64,000 bases of DNA. Origin: Methanoplanus sp. FWC-SCC4. Lineage in GTDB: Archaea > Halobacteriota > Methanomicrobia > Methanomicrobiales > Methanomicrobiaceae. The position numbers were made by a program, and so were the translations under genes. Positions 60,664 to 64,000 of the stretch are shown here, piece by piece. The first letter of the stretch is position 1; every line of letters begins with the position of its first letter. The notes under the pieces are model-generated. The model saw nothing but the letters and a program-made list of their open reading frames with translations. It was not told where the DNA came from and did not search any database. The DNA is taken from assembly GCF_032878975.1 (NCBI RefSeq), contig NZ_CP043875.1, positions 496,001-560,000 on the forward strand, written 5' to 3'.

Positions 60664-63045
60664 TCACATCCCAAAATCAAAAAGTGTGGTTCTTGAGGGA
60701 TCTACATCTGCCCATGTCATGCCTATAGCTTCAATAATACGTGAAATAGGCTGTTTTATGCTTTTATCCATCATGGTTTCCCAGTCTATCACAAATTCGA
60801 GCGGAACCTGATCTGCATACTCAAAATCAATTACATCAGTTTGCGGATACTTTGATGTGACACATTTAATGTAGACCCTTTTTGGCTTGCTTCCTCTCTT
60901 AAAGTCAGTTCCAAGATATTCGTTAGAATATATTGCACCTCTTATGTGAGCATCTTTGTTTGCATATGACTGAAGATTTTTCCCGATTCCTCCCGGAATC
61001 CCTATATCATCAAGTGAATATTCTCCCTTGCGGTATTTCTTGATAATCTCTGAGAGATATTTTTTAAGTTCAGAGCGTTCGGCACCCTTTAGTATCAATT
61101 CCATAACCCTGTGCTGAACTTCTTTTGTGATATGAGGAGAGTCACTTCTTTTCATTTCAAAACCGACAATGTCGATCTTTTCAATATCCTGTCCTTCTTT
61201 CCAGACAAGGTATCCTGCATAGCGTTTCTTCTTTCCTGCCTGGAAAAATCTCTCATATATTTTTTCGAATTTGATTGAAAAATAGTGCTCGTCAGCTCCA
61301 AGAGATTCCTTTGCAAAATTTGAATAACTCTCGTTGAGGGTGGATTCAATTTTTCTTGCAATATGGATTGTATTTTCTTTGTCCATTACCGGAAGCTGGA
61401 TCATACATGAATCAGTATCCCCGTAAAGAACGGTATATCCCATTCCCTCAATAACATTTCTCGTATGCTCAATTATTGAACGCCCGACAGATGTAACAGC
61501 CGAACCGATTTCACGGTCATAAAGTCTGAACCGTGCATAGCCGCTGACACCGTAGTAAGTGTTCATTATTACTTTGAGTACATTTTGCTGAAGATCAAAG
61601 AGCGTGTATTCATATGAACCGTATTCGTATCTGTTTCTCTCAGCCTTCTTTTCATCACGTTCTTTTAAGAGCTCACTTATGATGCTTCTCGTAAGTCCGT
61701 CAGGTTCTTTTTTAAATCTAATTCCGTTTGGAGCACGCAGTTCTCCGTTTTTGTCCTTTGTCTCTGGCGATGCATTGATGGTCATCATGCACATAGGGTA
61801 GAGTGACTTTAAATCGAGGACAATTACATTTTCCTTGACACCCAGAGACGGGCTGAATACAGTTGCACCTTCAAATTCCTCTGCGTCAGCATATCCCTTT
61901 GAGGGAAGAACATACTTTGAGAATGCCTTTCGTAAAACAAATATATCGATAACATTTGATGAGTTGAGTGTCCTGTCCAGAGGGCATCCGACATACCTGG
62001 ATATTTCCCTGTAAAATTCGATGATATTATTTTTTTTGTTAATTCCAACGCATAGCTCAACATCTTTTAGATTGTAGTCTATCAGCTTCTGGGGATCATT
62101 TTCCCAGAGGTCAGAGATTGTGCCTGTGTATCTTATTTTTCCTTCTCCAAGCTCTTCTTCTCCGATTGCGTCAAGGCGGTATGACTCCTTTCTGGAGCCC
62201 TGCATTTTTTTATAAGCTGTGAGAAGATCGAAAAGAGATCGTCCTCTTGCCGGATTTCTTGCACCCTGGCCGGGGATTCTTGCCAGTGAATCTTCATTTA
62301 TACCCAGAATTTCCATTCTTTTAAGAATATAAGGTATGTCAAAATCTACAAAATTCCATCCCGAAAGGACATCAGGATCTTTTTCTGAGATATATTCCAC
62401 AATAGCGGAAAGCATGGCATATTCTCCTTGGTAAATTCTGATATTATGGTTTGAATACGAAGGATTCAGTGAAATATCGGTATTCCCGTCTTTTGGCCAG
62501 AAAAATGTAATATATTCATCATCAAAAGAGTCCCATGCAGTTACACAGTTTATTTTTTCAGTGCTTGCCTCAGGAAATCCGTTTTTATCTTCACATTCAA
62601 TATCCATCAGGCAGATTCTTGCAGGGGCATTAACTTCAACCGGTTTAATATCATGAAAATCCGGCATTTCGGACGGTGCCTCGACACCTCCTGTCAGATT
62701 GTTGTCAATCATAAAGCGGGTTGCAAAAGGAATGTCTGCTTCAAAATGCCTGTAAGATTCACGCATCTCACGGACTTTTCCCGGATTTGGAGTGTAAATT
62801 CTGAGGAGTTCTTCTCCTCTTATTGAATGGGAAACATTTTCTGTGTCAACCTCGGCACCTTCCTGTGCCGCCATGCTTTCTGCCTGTTCTTTTAGTGCAT
62901 AAAAATAAGGTTTAAAGCCTGTTACTGTGATCTGGTGTGCTTTTCCTGATTCTTCACGTCCAAAAATATGTACAACTGTCCCATCAACTGTATTTGAATA
63001 TTCAACCTGGTTTATTGCGATTTTTACAGGCACAGTTTTCTCCAA
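60664..63045 (-). CDS. polB: Family B DNA polymerase
   Basis: 793 residues. The 3'-5' exonuclease motif I is CLMDIECEDKNG; exo III is YNLKDVELC. Polymerase motif A is IVLDLKSLYPMCM, motif B KVIMNTYYGVSG, motif C LYGDTDSC, then the KKRYAGYL. Between A and B lies ELLKERDEKKAERN, the usual finger helix. It is a replicative or repair polymerase; euryarchaea also have PolD for replication. Starts just after mdh. Confidence 0.95.
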   Translation of the reverse strand: MEKTVPVKIAINQVEYSNTVDGTVVHIFGREESGKAHQITVTGFKPYFYALKEQAESMAAQEGAEVDTENVSHSIRGEELLRIYTPNPGKVREMRESYRHFEADIPFATRFMIDNNLTGGVEAPSEMPDFHDIKPVEVNAPARICLMDIECEDKNGFPEASTEKINCVTAWDSFDDEYITFFWPKDGNTDISLNPSYSNHNIRIYQGEYAMLSAIVEYISEKDPDVLSGWNFVDFDIPYILKRMEILGINEDSLARIPGQGARNPARGRSLFDLLTAYKKMQGSRKESYRLDAIGEEELGEGKIRYTGTISDLWENDPQKLIDYNLKDVELCVGINKKNNIIEFYREISRYVGCPLDRTLNSSNVIDIFVLRKAFSKYVLPSKGYADAEEFEGATVFSPSLGVKENVIVLDLKSLYPMCMMTINASPETKDKNGELRAPNGIRFKKEPDGLTRSIISELLKERDEKKAERNRYEYGSYEYTLFDLQQNVLKVIMNTYYGVSGYARFRLYDREIGSAVTSVGRSIIEHTRNVIEGMGYTVLYGDTDSCMIQLPVMDKENTIHIARKIESTLNESYSNFAKESLGADEHYFSIKFEKIYERFFQAGKKKRYAGYLVWKEGQDIEKIDIVGFEMKRSDSPHITKEVQHRVMELILKGAERSELKKYLSEIIKKYRKGEYSLDDIGIPGGIGKNLQSYANKDAHIRGAIYSNEYLGTDFKRGSKPKRVYIKCVTSKYPQTDVIDFEYADQVPLEFVIDWETMMDKSIKQPISRIIEAIGMTWADVDPSRTTLFDFGM

Positions 63046-63048
63046 TTT

Positions 63049-63912
63049 TTATACCCTCCTGCAAAGATCTTTAAGGTGACTGGCAGCACAGCTGAATTTC
63101 TCTTCTTCCCATGAATCAAGGTGGCATTCAATAATTTCACTGATTCCGTTCCTGCCGACTCTCACGGGTACGCATATAGAACATCCTTCTGTGTTATATT
63201 CTCCTCTCAAGACACATGAGCATGGAAGCAATTTGTTTTCATCATTTATTATGGCTTTAATGAGTGAGAATACATTGTATGCAGGTCCGAAAACCGTTCC
63301 TCCCTTTCCTTTAATTACCGGCATACTTGCGCCACGCATTTCGAGGAGTATTTCATTGCGAATATTCTCCGGAACTTCTTCTTTCATTCCAGAGAATACC
63401 GGCACCTGGTGCTCTCCGTGTTCTCCCATAACCCATGCACCTTTTGTGTCATATCCTCTTTTTGAGAGGAAATATTTTAATCGTGCAAGATCAAGCTGTC
63501 CACCAAATCCAATGCATTTCTCTCTTTTAATTCCTGATTCTTTCTGGATGAAGTAGTTATTGGCATCCATCGGGTTTGTAATGGTTATTACAATTCCGTC
63601 ATAATTTTTAATCATCCTGCAAAATTCGCGGGCAACAGGAAGATTTGATTCCAGAAGATCTGCACGTGTTTTAATATCCGGAGTTCTTGGCATCCCTGCT
63701 GAAAATACGATTATGTCTGATTCAGTCAGCATTTCAGGATCTGTGTTTAGGTTGATGTCAATTCCTGTATGGAGAAGATCGAGTTTTTGTGCAGTGAGAA
63801 GGGAAGGCACGCTGTCGTAGATATTTATTGTGTCTGCTATCTGCGTTACGGTGGAGAGGTAAGCTACCTCGGCCCCTACTTTCCCTACTCCCATTATGGA
63901 GAGGCTTGTCAT
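63049..63912 (-). CDS. mdh: Malate/lactate dehydrogenase family enzyme
   Basis: 287 residues, NAD-dependent. Rossmann GVGKVGAEVAYL at the N-terminus, SAGMPRTPDIKTRADLL with the substrate-binding Arg pair (Arg, not Gln, in MPR, favouring malate), ITNPMDANNYF, and catalytic His in MGEHGEHQVPVFS. Slightly short. Malate dehydrogenase in methanogens serves the incomplete citric acid cycle. Ends 3 bases before polB's start, so one operon. Confidence 0.92.
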   Translation of the reverse strand: MTSLSIMGVGKVGAEVAYLSTVTQIADTINIYDSVPSLLTAQKLDLLHTGIDINLNTDPEMLTESDIIVFSAGMPRTPDIKTRADLLESNLPVAREFCRMIKNYDGIVITITNPMDANNYFIQKESGIKREKCIGFGGQLDLARLKYFLSKRGYDTKGAWVMGEHGEHQVPVFSGMKEEVPENIRNEILLEMRGASMPVIKGKGGTVFGPAYNVFSLIKAIINDENKLLPCSCVLRGEYNTEGCSICVPVRVGRNGISEIIECHLDSWEEEKFSCAASHLKDLCRRV

Positions 63913-63971
63913 TCTAGATCAGATTTAGGTTATGCTAATAATAAAATAACTCCAATCTATTTCTATTCCAA

Positions 63972-64000
63972 ATGGTTGCGTTAATAAAAGAAGACAAAAT
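63972..64000 (+). CDS. Possible 5' end of a divergent gene, cut by window edge
   Basis: An ATG at 63972 opens a frame MVALIKEDK that runs off the window. A TATA-like AATAATAAAATA lies about 25-35 bases upstream. Too short to name; it could be chance. Confidence 0.2.

Overview
The window is archaeal and reads as a methanogen of the order Methanomicrobiales. Pointers are an archaellum (fla/arl) operon, geranylgeranylglyceryl phosphate synthase, ribosomal proteins eS1 and uS15 with Pcc1 and a RecJ-like DHH protein, an archaeal-type threonyl-tRNA synthetase, family B DNA polymerase, NifB, and several methanogen-only families (UPF0212, DUF2070-like, DUF5350-like). Intergenic DNA is AT-rich, with TATA-like boxes and T-rich terminators. 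The order is inferred from gene content only; no 16S gene is present.

Layout. 1-4704 (minus): archaellum genes flaB x3, then fused flaC/D/E, flaF, flaG and the 5' part of flaH. 5166-9324: tRNA-Leu, a DUF2070 membrane protein, a PfkB-type kinase, UPF0212, a nitroreductase and an orphan helical protein. 9402-12324: informational operon uS15 - DHH - pcc1 - eS1 - small basic protein. 12431-12539: a candidate stand-alone structured RNA, followed by tRNA-Gly. 12829-15000: sulfur-trafficking operon tusA-like - dsrE-like - iscS-like - iscU, whose IscS lacks the PLP lysine. 15142-21533: a soluble multi-PAS kinase, an ACT protein, Sua5 and a nucleotidyltransferase, then a lipoprotein, a Cas4-like protein and DUF3467. 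21679-22745: tRNA-Thr followed by a broken integrase and another broken ORF (decayed integrated element). 22780-26268: small membrane proteins and a tightly overlapping six-gene operon of unknown function (double-psi-barrel-like protein, coiled-coil proteins, zinc-finger protein). 26385-35622: a radical SAM/SPASM enzyme, an MFS exporter, two PadR/HAAS cassettes with look-alike operators, and an HxlR regulator divergent from hybrid-cluster protein with a strong operator between them. 35678-48088: accessory transport, surface and redox genes (NSS and GntP transporters, transglutaminase-like protein, tandem-Cache lipoprotein, tRNA-Val, aldehyde dehydrogenase, FeoA, paired lipoproteins, NifB, thioredoxin-CcdA fusion, DUF4013). 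48409-63912: housekeeping genes thrS, dcd, a ccdA/thioredoxin pair, trmJ-like, GGGP synthase, topA, gatCAB, an asparagine synthase-like gene, polB and malate dehydrogenase.

The best candidates for something undescribed are: (1) the six-gene operon at 24210-26238, in which three consecutive small proteins share a Y-hydrophobic-D...E-W-x-L motif; (2) the junction-type RNA at 12431-12539, with its own TATA-like box and U-tract; (3) the sulfur operon built around a PLP-less IscS. No CRISPR array, rRNA operon or intact insertion sequence was seen.
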